A DNA stretch of 64,000 bases from Candidatus Poribacteria bacterium (lineage in GTDB: Bacteria > Poribacteria > WGA-4E > WGA-3G): positions 1 through 64,000 of the forward strand of contig JAAXGN010000104.1 of the NCBI GenBank assembly GCA_012267415.1, written 5' to 3'. The stretch's first letter is position 1; every line of letters begins with the position of its first letter. Below are positions 33,905-42,763 of the stretch, one piece after another. The notes below the pieces were generated by a model. It did not search any database. It saw only the letters and a program-made list of their open reading frames with translations, and had not been told where the DNA came from. The position numbers and the translations under genes were made by a program.

Positions 33905-36838
33905 TTAATCTTTATTAAGGACTTCATCCCAATCCCATAGAAGAATTGTGCCATCATACCCCGTACTGAAAAGCGTTTTGCCATCAGACGAAAAAAGTAG
34001 TTTTGAAATTAGTGCCGTGTGCCCATCAAGGGTAGCGAGTTCGTCTCCTGTAGCAATATCCAATAATTGAATTCCACCTTCCCACAGTCCTACAACAAGC
34101 ACTGTATCATCTGGTGAAAACACCAATGCATTGCAATTTACCTTAGATACTTCCTTAAAATGCGTTTTTTTCTGGCTACCGAACAAACGAATCTGTCCAA
34201 GTTTTCCTACCGCAAGCAAAGAATCATCTGCAGAGAATGCTAACGCGGTAATTTCGTTGTGAATCATATTCTGAATCATAAATTCAATTCCATTTTCTGT
34301 TGGTTCCTCTATTTCCTTCCCTAATAAGTCTATTTGATTTCCCCTGAAGATTGGTTCCTCTACTTCATCTCCTGTTAAGAAGTTGGTTAACTCATCCCCA
34401 GTTTTCGTATCCCATATTTGAACTTTTCCTTGTGAGTCTCCACTGACGAGTTTTTTTCCATCCTGTGAGAATATCAAAGTGGAGATTGTATGCAGGAACA
34501 TATCTTTATGAGGTATGTTAAGAGACATGTTTACGATTTTGCCCGTTTCTGTGTTCCACAAGCGGATTCCTCTTGAACTACCGATAGCTAGTGTTTTTCC
34601 ATCGGGTGAAACTGCCATTGCTGAAACGTTATCTGATTCTCTCAAACGTGCTAATTCACGACCAGTACGGACATCAGTAAAGTGAATCAGTTGCTGATTG
34701 ACTATTGCAAGTCTTGATCCATCAGGCGAAAAGGCTAAGTTCAATAAAAAGTCACAATACCTTTTAGTTTGAAGGTTAGTTTTTCGTTGTGTCTTTAGAT
34801 CCCAAAATGTAGTTATGCCGTTATACGCTACACTTGCAAGTGTATTACTATCTTCTATAATCGCCATTCCTCTTTGTGTATATGTGTGCTCGGAGATGTG
34901 TATGGGTAATGGATTATTTGTTTCTGTATTCCAAAACAGAACTGCACCATCTCCACCTGCACTTACAAGCGTGCTTCCATCTGGTGAAAAAGTTAACGCA
35001 GTTATACGGTTAGTATGTCCGGTAAGTGTTGCGCGTAGTATACCAGTATCTGTATCCCACAACTGCACCGTATTATTTACACCCCCACTTGCTAACATTT
35101 TTCCGTTCGGAGAAAATGCAAAAACTGGAGCGTGCTCGATTAGTTGACCTACGTGTTTTCTGAGGATGATCGGTTCACTGTTTCCAGTCGTATCCCACAA
35201 TAGAGATGTATCTTGGCTCCCAATAGCAAGTTGAGATCCGTCAGGAGAGAATGCTAATCCTACAATATGGTCGTTTTTTCCCATTTCAAAAGACATTTGT
35301 TTTCTGAGAGTTGGTGGTTTTTTCCCTGAAATCGTGTCCCATACTTTCTCTGAAATCGTGTCCCATAATTGAATCTTGCCGGACACTTCACCAATTGCTA
35401 GTTTATCATGTGTAAGTGCATAGGATTCACTATAAGCTCTTTCCTTTGGGCGTTCTCTGAAAGTTTTTATGTTCACTTCTCCTGTTTCAATATTTAATTT
35501 GCCAATTGTATCTCCCCAATCCCCCAGACTGATAAGCATCTTGCTATCTTTAGAAAACAACAATGCTGCGGCATCTGGAATACTATTTGCAAGTTCCACT
35601 TGCTTACCCGTAGAAATTTCCCACAACTGAATTTCTTTTCCTTGATATCTGCCAGTTCCCCCATACCCACCACCATTAGCGAGCAAACGTCCATCTGGCG
35701 AAAAGGCAAGGGATTCGCACACACCGGGGAACATGGATATTTCCTTCCCTGTTGTCGCATCGTAAAGCCATATACCGATATTACTGCCGACTGCAAGTAG
35801 GCTTCCATCTGGTGAAAACGCTAACGCATTGGTGCCACCCTTCCCCAACCGCGTTTTCGCTGCTTTCGGCAATTCCCATTTTGTATAATCTTCTGCTACT
35901 TCGTCCGCTTGTGTCTCAGCAATTTCTGCAGAGGCATCATTAGGTTGCTGTTTAGGATTGTCGATTTTACTCTGAGCGTTAGACACTTCTTTTTGTGTCC
36001 GCACATTTGGCTTAGATTCTAAGTTCGCAACTATAGGTGTGTCCACGATCTCAACCGTCATCTCTGCATTTGCATCAAAACTATAAGGCTTTTGAAAACG
36101 CATTAAGTATTTGCTATTACCAAAACCGAGTATCAGAAGTACTACGACTAATGTAGACGCAGTAACTACCCAAGGAATTAAAGGTTTACTACTTGTCGGT
36201 GCAGCGGGTTTGATACGCGAAATCTCATGCATGACATTCTCAGTCAGATGTGGTGTGATTTGGAAATTGTCTAATGCTTCTCTTATCATCGGTTCCTCCT
36301 TCTGTAAACGCTGCTGTGCGCGACGAAGTCGACTCTTAACCGTATTTACCGATACACCTAAAAACGCCCCTATCTCTGTACACGACATCTCACCGAAGTA
36401 GTGTAACGTCATGACAGTGCGTTCACTTTCCGCAAGTTTCGCAAGCAGCTTTTTGACAACTTCGCGTTGTGTGTTGACGGTGATATGGTTATTTTCTGTT
36501 ACGATGTATTCAGAATAGATTGCCCTTTCATCTACAGTACTTTCTATATTCTCATGCAGCTGCGAACGTATATTCTTATTACGTAACCAAGTACCGCAAA
36601 GATTGGAAGCAATTACATAGAGCCAACTTACAAAACGTTGTGGTTTCTTCAACGTTCTGAGTTGTTGATGCGCTTTTATGAACGTATCCTGTGTTATCTC
36701 TTCAGCAAAATGGAAATCGCCAATTTTTCTCCATACAAGCGCGTGAACCTGTTTCTGGTATTTCTCAACAAGTTCCGCAAATGCGGTATCATCACCATCA
36801 AGCGTACGTTGGATTAATTGTGCATCACTGTTTTTCAT
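33905..36838 (-). CDS. ECF sigma factor fused through a TM helix to WD40 propellers (copy 3)
   Basis: 977 residues, closest to copy 2 in the sigma half. Region 2 (FAELVEKYQKQVHALVWRKI), region 4 (LAESERTVMTLHYFGEMSCT, GAFLGVSVNTVKSRLRRA), TM helix (IPWVVTASTLVVVLLILGFG) and junction DYTKWELPKAAKTRLGKGG. The WD40 region has an irregular insertion near residue 820 rich in Glu (GDEVEEPIF, GKEIEEPTENG) between blades. Predicted membrane-tethered sigma with periplasmic propellers. It lies 139 bp downstream of secreted WD40 copy 2. Confidence 0.93.
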   Translation of the reverse strand: MKNSDAQLIQRTLDGDDTAFAELVEKYQKQVHALVWRKIGDFHFAEEITQDTFIKAHQQLRTLKKPQRFVSWLYVIASNLCGTWLRNKNIRSQLHENIESTVDERAIYSEYIVTENNHITVNTQREVVKKLLAKLAESERTVMTLHYFGEMSCTEIGAFLGVSVNTVKSRLRRAQQRLQKEEPMIREALDNFQITPHLTENVMHEISRIKPAAPTSSKPLIPWVVTASTLVVVLLILGFGNSKYLMRFQKPYSFDANAEMTVEIVDTPIVANLESKPNVRTQKEVSNAQSKIDNPKQQPNDASAEIAETQADEVAEDYTKWELPKAAKTRLGKGGTNALAFSPDGSLLAVGSNIGIWLYDATTGKEISMFPGVCESLAFSPDGRLLANGGGYGGTGRYQGKEIQLWEISTGKQVELANSIPDAAALLFSKDSKMLISLGDWGDTIGKLNIETGEVNIKTFRERPKERAYSESYALTHDKLAIGEVSGKIQLWDTISEKVWDTISGKKPPTLRKQMSFEMGKNDHIVGLAFSPDGSQLAIGSQDTSLLWDTTGNSEPIILRKHVGQLIEHAPVFAFSPNGKMLASGGVNNTVQLWDTDTGILRATLTGHTNRITALTFSPDGSTLVSAGGDGAVLFWNTETNNPLPIHISEHTYTQRGMAIIEDSNTLASVAYNGITTFWDLKTQRKTNLQTKRYCDFLLNLAFSPDGSRLAIVNQQLIHFTDVRTGRELARLRESDNVSAMAVSPDGKTLAIGSSRGIRLWNTETGKIVNMSLNIPHKDMFLHTISTLIFSQDGKKLVSGDSQGKVQIWDTKTGDELTNFLTGDEVEEPIFRGNQIDLLGKEIEEPTENGIEFMIQNMIHNEITALAFSADDSLLAVGKLGQIRLFGSQKKTHFKEVSKVNCNALVFSPDDTVLVVGLWEGGIQLLDIATGDELATLDGHTALISKLLFSSDGKTLFSTGYDGTILLWDWDEVLNKD

Positions 36839-36885
36839 GGATTACCCCAGTTTTTGTCTATAGTGACAACATAAAGAGACTAAAC

Positions 36886-36900
36886 GGGTGCATAATTCTG
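36886..36900 (-). promoter_or_regulatory. Conserved 15-bp motif upstream of sigma-WD40 copy 3
   Basis: Minus-strand CAGAATTATGCACCC, 48 bp upstream of the start codon, identical spacing to copies 1 and 2. Confidence 0.6.
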
Positions 36901-36977
36901 CAGATGAAGGAATGTTCAGATATGGAGGTTAAAGATTCATGCCTATAAGTAGACTTATACTGTATATGCTGATAAGC

Positions 36978-38888
36978 TCACTTGCTAAGCTCCCATAAGA
37001 TTACGGTCCCGTCAGAACTGCCACTTGCAAGCGTGTTTCCATCCGGACTGAACGCTACGCTATTCACAGGACCCGTATGTCCTTTCAACTCTATCATGAA
37101 AATTCCAGTGCGTACATCCCACACACGGATGATACTATCCCAACCTCCACTTACCAGTAATCTCCCATCCGGACTGAATCCAACGCAAAGGTTATCTTTA
37201 ACCTCTGTCTTTACCGTCAGAACATGAGTGCCTTTTTTCGGATTCCACAAACGAATATCTCCATCTCTATCCAGACTTGCTAACAAAGATCCATCCCGAT
37301 TATAAGCAAGCGCATTCACTGAATTCTTATGACCTTCCAAACGAGCAAAAACTGTGTTGGTGTTTGTATTCCACAGCAGCACAGTATGATCCCGACTTCC
37401 ACATGCCAATTGCGATCCATCCGGACTAAACGTCATGTTATTAATCGTGCTTTTCTCTTCTATGACAATAGATTGATGTCTACTTTTTTGCCAGTCCCAC
37501 AGCTGCACTGTGTTGTTTTCATTACTTGCCCGCAACAGTGTCTTTCCGTCTGGACTGAAAGCAATGCTTGTGATCCGAAATCTGTCTTGTTTCAATGTCC
37601 ATAAAGGATCCCCTGTTTTGGTATCCCACAAGCGGATAGTTTCGTTATCATCTGCACTTGCAATGGTTTCCCCGTTTGGGCTGAATATAACAATTGTGAC
37701 ACGCCGAGTATGTCCCTCCAACACCCGGAGCAATTCCCCTGTCTGTGCGTCGCATAGATGTATGGTATTATCCGTGCTTCCGCTTGCCAGTATTTTCCCA
37801 TCTGGACTGAATACAACGGTATAAACCCTGTCCGTGTGATCAGTGATTGTCCGCAGCTGCATTGCTGTGTTTGTGTTCCACAAGCGTAAGGTACCGTCAC
37901 GACTACTAGTCCGAACCGTTTTCCCGTCCGGACTAAAAACAATGCTATATACATCGGATGTATGTCCTTTCAGTACTCGGGGATGTGTCAACGTCTGTGC
38001 GTCCCATAGACGTGCGGTGTAGTCCCCGCTTGCAGTTGCCAACATTCTGCCATCTAGACTGAATATAATGGTGTTGATATCTAAATTATGTCCTTCCAAA
38101 CCGATACTGTCATTACGTCCTCCCAATATTTTGCGTAACTTACCTGTTTGTGTATCCCACAGATGTGCAGTGTAGTAATTGCTTGCACTGATGATCGTCT
38201 TACCATCCGGACTGAAAGTAACGGTTTTTATTTCATCTGTTTTATACCCTGAAATAGTCCGTAGTATTTTGCCTGTGTGCACATCCCACAGTCGTAACGT
38301 TCTGTCTTCACTGGCACTGCCAATCATCTTGCCATCCGGACTAAATTCGATATTTAGCACACCATGCGTATGTCCAGTCAGTGTGCGCAAATGTGTTCCC
38401 GTTTGCACATCCCAGAACCTGATAGTTCTATCATAACTCCCACTGACTAAATGCATACCTTCTGGATTGAAGGTTACTGTTTCAACACGATGTTCATGCC
38501 CTATCATTGTCCGTAATTCTGTACCGGTTCGTGCGTCCCATAGCCGTATAGTCTTGTCATAACTTCCACTTGCCAACAAAGACCCATCTGGACTATACGC
38601 GACGCTTGAAACTAAATCCGTATGTCCTGAAAGTAATCGAAGCGGTGTATCTGTGTGTGCGTCGTAAACCCAAACGCCAGTGGTGCACGGGACTGCCAAA
38701 TGTTTTCCATCAGGAGAATAGATGATATCTCCTGTAATTGTCCCTTTACCGATCCGCGCTTTTGCATCATCGGGTAAACCCCATCGGGTATAATCTTGGG
38801 CAAAGGTGTTTTGGATAAAAACACCTATTAAGAAAATCAGAACAACTAATCTATACGTGTACGCGTTATTTTTAATTTTCCGATTCAT
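36978..38888 (-). CDS. Secreted WD40 double-propeller protein (copy 2)
   Basis: A protein of 636 residues from the ATG at 38888. The open frame extends upstream to 39128, but that part merely overlaps the previous WD40 gene in another frame. From 38888 the protein has a basic N-terminus, a signal peptide (LVVLIFLIGVFIQNTFA) and DYTRWGLPDDAKARIGKG, with GGAG upstream. About 14 WD40 repeats follow, close to those of the protein at 31468. The start lies 17 bp inside the 3' end of the upstream gene, so translation may be coupled. Predicted periplasmic; followed by sigma-WD40 copy 3. Confidence 0.9.
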   Translation of the reverse strand: MNRKIKNNAYTYRLVVLIFLIGVFIQNTFAQDYTRWGLPDDAKARIGKGTITGDIIYSPDGKHLAVPCTTGVWVYDAHTDTPLRLLSGHTDLVSSVAYSPDGSLLASGSYDKTIRLWDARTGTELRTMIGHEHRVETVTFNPEGMHLVSGSYDRTIRFWDVQTGTHLRTLTGHTHGVLNIEFSPDGKMIGSASEDRTLRLWDVHTGKILRTISGYKTDEIKTVTFSPDGKTIISASNYYTAHLWDTQTGKLRKILGGRNDSIGLEGHNLDINTIIFSLDGRMLATASGDYTARLWDAQTLTHPRVLKGHTSDVYSIVFSPDGKTVRTSSRDGTLRLWNTNTAMQLRTITDHTDRVYTVVFSPDGKILASGSTDNTIHLCDAQTGELLRVLEGHTRRVTIVIFSPNGETIASADDNETIRLWDTKTGDPLWTLKQDRFRITSIAFSPDGKTLLRASNENNTVQLWDWQKSRHQSIVIEEKSTINNMTFSPDGSQLACGSRDHTVLLWNTNTNTVFARLEGHKNSVNALAYNRDGSLLASLDRDGDIRLWNPKKGTHVLTVKTEVKDNLCVGFSPDGRLLVSGGWDSIIRVWDVRTGIFMIELKGHTGPVNSVAFSPDGNTLASGSSDGTVILWELSK

Positions 38889-40851
38889 TGAGAACTTTAC
38901 TCCAATCGTGTAAGAGAATTGTGCCATCTGCACCGCTTGTAGCAAGCGTTTTTCCATCTTCAGAAAACACAAACTGTGATAACCCATTTGAGTATCCCGT
39001 GAGATTAGAAATAATCTTACCAGTAGTTGAATCTCGCAATTGCAGGATTCCACCACTGTTCCCACTAAGAAGAATAGAACCATCTGGAGAAAATGTGATA
39101 GCATGTGGAGGATTAAATTGGGATACATCTTCTAATCGCACTGTACGGTCGTATTGGACAGTTTCAGGATTCCAGGTATAAATGTGTGTACCACCGGCAA
39201 AGGTGTTTCCGTCTGGTGCAAATGCTACTGCGCCTTGGTCTGGATAAGATGCAAGCTGCTCACCGGTCATGGTATCCCACAACCTCAGTGTGACGTCATG
39301 TGTCCAGCCTGAGGTAACAATAGTTTTGCTATCGGGAGAAAATGCCAAACTGTAAACAGAAGTCGTAAGTCCCTTAAGTCTACAACGCGTATTTCGGTTA
39401 GGTACATCCCAAATCTGTATTGTATTATCTTTACGCGCAGTTACTGCAAGAAGTTCACCATCAGGAGAAAACACCACTTTATTTACAAAACCAGCATATT
39501 CTTTACCACCTATTGTAGAGAAAAAACTTTTTGTCTGAGTATCCCATAATCGCACTACAATATCTTTGGTTACAAACAGACTCCCGTCTGGTGATATGGC
39601 GACTTTATAGTCTCTATAATTAGCTTTCTCAATCCTATCAACAGAGAGTCTGTTTCCCGTATCAACATCCCAAATCGAAACGAATAAGTGGGAATTACTT
39701 GCACTCAAACTTGTAAGTGTCCTGTGAGTGGGATCATGAACACTGGACTGGTTGATAGCGTTGAATGCCAATGCTGTTTGCGCTTCTGAGTGTTGTGTAA
39801 GTGTAAATTGTTGCTTTTCCGAATCCGCATCCCACAAACGGATAGTCCCATCAGAATTCGCACTTACCACCTTTTTCCCATCTGGTGAAAAGTCTATTGC
39901 GATAAATGTTGAGTTTTCTGCATGTCCTTTTAACATTTTATTAGGCTGAGGTCTACCTAAGATATTACGGACTCGTTTAGAAATCGAATGTTTTTCGCGT
40001 TTATCAATTTTCCAGAATCGTACTATTCCATCAGTACTCCCACTGGCAAGAAGGCTACCATCGGGTGAGAATGCTATTGCCTGAAATGGCTCCACTGCTT
40101 TAATCGTATACTGAAGCGAACTATTTTCAACATCCCATATTCTTACCATATTAGAACTATCAGCATAGGCAAGTGTTTTGCTATCTGGAGAAAAGGCTAA
40201 TGTCTTTATACCATGCTCTGGTTCTTCTACTGTGAATACACACTTGCCAGTGGTTCTGTCCCACACATGGACTACAGGAATCTTATATTCATGAAACCAA
40301 TATTTACTATCATCTGCCGCTGCAAGAAACCTTTCATCTGGTGAGATTGCTATTTGCAAACTTATCCAGTCATTCATGCTCAGCCTTGTTTTGATAGACT
40401 TATTTGGATCATCATTAAGAATCCACAAATCAGTTCTCGCATACCATGGCAACTTCATCCTCCATCCAGAATAAGAGAGTATTGTGCTTGTTGCTCTAAA
40501 TTGGAGAATATTATTACGGCGACGAAGATGCGGTAAAATAGATTCCAAGCTGTCTTCTTCTAATTTCCATAGGTTCTTGTTCTCATCTAATCCTTCACAT
40601 GTAATGGTGTTGCGATCAGTAGGGCTCACAAGCATATTGATGTATGATCTGTCAATGCTTTGATTATCAAGTTCACCATCAGGGAATAGTGCAATCTCTT
40701 CACCCGTATTGGCATCGTAAAGCCAAACACCTATGGCTGTTTCAACGGCTAATTGTGTGCTATCTGGCGTGAATTTGAATCTATAGGCAGTACCTTTTCC
40801 CAAACGCGCTTTCGCTTTTTCTGGTAATTCCCATTGTGTGTAATCTTTCAT
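38872..40851 (-). CDS. WD40 protein derived from a decapitated sigma-WD40 fusion
   Basis: 659 residues starting MKDYTQWELPEKAKARLGKG, which aligns with the internal junction of the sigma fusions (copy 1 reads VKDYTQWELPNKAKKRLGKG). There is no sigma domain, TM helix or signal peptide, so the product would be cytoplasmic if made. AGAGGG lies a few bases before the ATG. About 12 WD40 repeats, several irregular. Upstream DNA (40852-41360) still encodes pieces of the lost linker, interrupted by an inserted repeat element. It may be a surviving new gene or a pseudogene not yet decayed inside the WD40 part. Confidence 0.8.
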   Translation of the reverse strand: MKDYTQWELPEKAKARLGKGTAYRFKFTPDSTQLAVETAIGVWLYDANTGEEIALFPDGELDNQSIDRSYINMLVSPTDRNTITCEGLDENKNLWKLEEDSLESILPHLRRRNNILQFRATSTILSYSGWRMKLPWYARTDLWILNDDPNKSIKTRLSMNDWISLQIAISPDERFLAAADDSKYWFHEYKIPVVHVWDRTTGKCVFTVEEPEHGIKTLAFSPDSKTLAYADSSNMVRIWDVENSSLQYTIKAVEPFQAIAFSPDGSLLASGSTDGIVRFWKIDKREKHSISKRVRNILGRPQPNKMLKGHAENSTFIAIDFSPDGKKVVSANSDGTIRLWDADSEKQQFTLTQHSEAQTALAFNAINQSSVHDPTHRTLTSLSASNSHLFVSIWDVDTGNRLSVDRIEKANYRDYKVAISPDGSLFVTKDIVVRLWDTQTKSFFSTIGGKEYAGFVNKVVFSPDGELLAVTARKDNTIQIWDVPNRNTRCRLKGLTTSVYSLAFSPDSKTIVTSGWTHDVTLRLWDTMTGEQLASYPDQGAVAFAPDGNTFAGGTHIYTWNPETVQYDRTVRLEDVSQFNPPHAITFSPDGSILLSGNSGGILQLRDSTTGKIISNLTGYSNGLSQFVFSEDGKTLATSGADGTILLHDWSKVLNESEN

Positions 40852-40974
40852 TGTTCCCTCTGCATGTATATCTTCAGATATAGTGGTATGTTATCATCTT
40901 GATGCTCATCAGGTTGATTTAACTGTGCTAATATGTCGGTATTTCTGATTTCATTTTGCTCCTATAGGTGCGTC

Positions 40975-41293
40975 AATTTAAGGAAATTAATTGGTATTGG
41001 TATGTCTTTAGTCCCGTAGGAACGATATGTTTATGGTATTGCTTTGTTTTACACATATCGTCCCTAATGAAGATTAAAAAATTCTTTGGGTAATCGACGG
41101 GCAATGAATTGCCCTACTACGAGCCCACCCGTTTGTAGTAGGGCAATTCATTGCCCGTCGAGATGTTACCCAATTTAAATCTTAATCTTCATACGGGACT
41201 AAAGAGCAGGTGTTCAACCATGATCTATAAACATATCGTCCCTACGGGACTGAAGTTATAAGATTGGATTAATCTTCTTAAATTGATGCCTAT
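40975..41293. mobile_element. Nested palindromic element inserted in a former sigma-WD40 gene
   Basis: About 319 bp, flanked by GGTGCGTC at 40967-40974 and 41294-41301. Removing it and one flank restores the reading GATCGTGGACGCACCTATAG, encoding the expected IVDAPI. Inside are TAGTCCCGTAGGAACGATAT and CATATCGTCCCTACGGGACT arms. Their centre is split by a second palindrome (about 41064-41193) that itself holds the hairpin at 41095-41160. Confidence 0.8.
41095..41160. repeat. Perfect 26-bp stem hairpin
   Basis: Arms 41095-41120 (CGACGGGCAATGAATTGCCC then TACTAC) and 41135-41160 are perfectly complementary around a 14-base loop. The GGGCAATGAATTGCCCTACT module also occurs in the element at 10889-11040. 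Confidence 0.85.
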
Positions 41294-41401
41294 GGTGCGT
41301 CCACGATCCCAACCATCATCTCTGCAGTAACATCAAAATTAATTATACCATAAATCTGGTATCTGGGTGGAACTTTCTACTGAATAGTCTGCATAGTATA
41401 T

Positions 41402-41430
41402 TTGACAAAAATAAATCTTATAAGTATAAT
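41402..41430 (+). promoter_or_regulatory. Consensus sigma-70 promoter
   Basis: TTGACA 41402-41407, 17-bp spacer, TATAAT 41425-41430: a perfect match to the consensus, about 85 bases before the rhodanese gene. It probably drives the whole 41523-44963 run. Confidence 0.75.
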
Positions 41431-41522
41431 ATAAATATATACTAATGTGTTGTCGTTAATATAAGATTTATACAGATACAGTATCACTTTATAATTTTCT
41501 AAGGTAAGGAAGGGTAAAAGAT

Positions 41523-42371
41523 ATGGCTGAATACGCTAATCCTGAAGTATTGGTTAGTACGGATTGGGTGGCAGAACACGGTAGTGATGCGGGAATCCGT
41601 CTACTTGAAGTCGATGTTGACACAACCGCTTACGCAGATGGACATATCGCTGGTGCAGTTGGACTGAATTGGCAAACGCAACTGTGTGACCAAATACGAC
41701 GCGATATACTGACAAAAGAACAGTTTGAAGCACTCTGCAATGACAGCGGAATCGCGAACGATACGACCGTTATTTTCTATGGTGATAATAACAACTGGTT
41801 TGCCACTTATGCACTCTGGCAATTTCGCTATTATGGACATGATGAGAGCCTATTGAAGGTTATGAACGGCGGACGTCAAAAATGGATTGATGAAGGTAGA
41901 GAACTTGTCAAGGATGTGCCATCTTATGCAAGCACCGGATATCAGGCGAAATTCCCAGATGATAATGTACGCGCAACTAAGGACAATGTCCTACCCACGC
42001 TGGAACAGGGTGTGATCAACCTCGTTGATGTGCGTTCACCTGCAGAATTCTCTGGTGAAGTCATCGCACCACCAGGAATGAATGAAACAGCACAAAGAGG
42101 TGGACACATACCCGGTGCAGCGAATATTCCATGGGCAACTGCTGTAGCTGAAGACGGTACTTTCAAATCATACGATGAACTCAAAACAATATATGGTGGT
42201 GCTGGCGTTGATGATACAAAAGAAACCATCGCATATTGCCGTATCGGTGAAAGATCATCACATACATGGTTTGCACTGAAATACCTACTCGGATATGAGA
42301 AGGTACGCAACTATGACGGTAGTTGGACAGAATGGGGCAATTTGGTCGGTGCACCTATAGCACGAGATTGA
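41523..42371 (+). CDS. Tandem-rhodanese thiosulfate/3-mercaptopyruvate sulfurtransferase
   Basis: 282 residues, two rhodanese domains, the usual size of SseA/TST enzymes that move sulfur to cyanide or thiol acceptors. The first, inactive domain has LLEVDVDTTAYADGHIAGAV and FYGDNNNWFATYALW. The second has INLVDVRSPAEFSGE, RGGHIPGAANIPW and the active-site loop with Cys239 (AYCRIGERSSHTWF); CRIGERS is seen in TST-type enzymes. No signal peptide. It heads the run of pterin genes after a consensus promoter; a functional link to them is not obvious. Confidence 0.92.
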   Translation: MAEYANPEVLVSTDWVAEHGSDAGIRLLEVDVDTTAYADGHIAGAVGLNWQTQLCDQIRRDILTKEQFEALCNDSGIANDTTVIFYGDNNNWFATYALWQFRYYGHDESLLKVMNGGRQKWIDEGRELVKDVPSYASTGYQAKFPDDNVRATKDNVLPTLEQGVINLVDVRSPAEFSGEVIAPPGMNETAQRGGHIPGAANIPWATAVAEDGTFKSYDELKTIYGGAGVDDTKETIAYCRIGERSSHTWFALKYLLGYEKVRNYDGSWTEWGNLVGAPIARD

Positions 42372-42433
42372 ACAAAGACAAGGTGATGTAATCATCACCC
42401 AAATTACTTGCACAATCTACGATAGTTTAAATT

Positions 42434-42724
42434 ATGAGATTTGTCTCTGCTCATGTGATCGCATGTATGACGCGGCAAGATGTCGCACGCCTGTTGAAAC
42501 GCTTCCAAGAAGAAGCAGATGAAGATGTTCAAAACATCCGTGTGCTATGTGATACGTTGTCAGGCAGGATGCTTTGTGAATGGGAAGCACGCGACCGTCT
42601 TACACTAATTGAGTGGCTAAAAAAGTGCAATGTCCATCTGCGGGGTACCGGCGAATGGGTGATGTCGGTTCAGTATGAATCGGTTGGAGATGAGTTGGTT
42701 ACCCCAAAACGGTTTGATAGTTGA
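42434..42724 (+). CDS. Small conserved-type protein, possibly DUF4242-like
   Basis: 96 residues: MRFVSAHVIACMTRQDVARL, then NIRVLCDTLSGRMLCEWEAR and EWVMSVQY. The order beta-helix-beta-beta-helix-beta and the phrase 'G.mlCeweA.d...l..wlk' recall DUF4242/ferredoxin-like small proteins. I do not recognise it with confidence. It lies between the rhodanese and the tandem PTPS gene on the same strand. The ribosome binding site is weak. Confidence 0.6.
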   Translation: MRFVSAHVIACMTRQDVARLLKRFQEEADEDVQNIRVLCDTLSGRMLCEWEARDRLTLIEWLKKCNVHLRGTGEWVMSVQYESVGDELVTPKRFDS

Positions 42725-42763
42725 ACAGTTTCTCACAGGAAGGTTTCGCACTTGGTCTAACAG

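Larger units (their letters stand above)
40852..41360 (-). pseudogene. Linker remnant of the lost sigma-WD40 N-terminus
   Basis: On the minus strand 41345-41294 reads INFDVTAEMMVGIVDAP, matching the post-TM segment of the sigma fusions (SFDANAEMTVEIVDTPIV). After the inserted element, 40974-40852 continues with PIG, a TGA, then in shifted frames NTDILAQLNQPDEHQDDN and TTISEDIHAEGTMKDY, matching the copy 1 linker (TTISDDAQKEETVKDY). At least two frame disruptions are present. Nothing of sigma regions 2 and 4 is recognisable beyond 41360. Confidence 0.8.

Noticed and set aside
38889-39128. Longer N-terminus of the secreted WD40 gene (716 residues)
   Set aside because: The extra 80 residues overlap the upstream WD40 gene in another frame; a signal peptide and ribosome binding site mark 38888 as the start.
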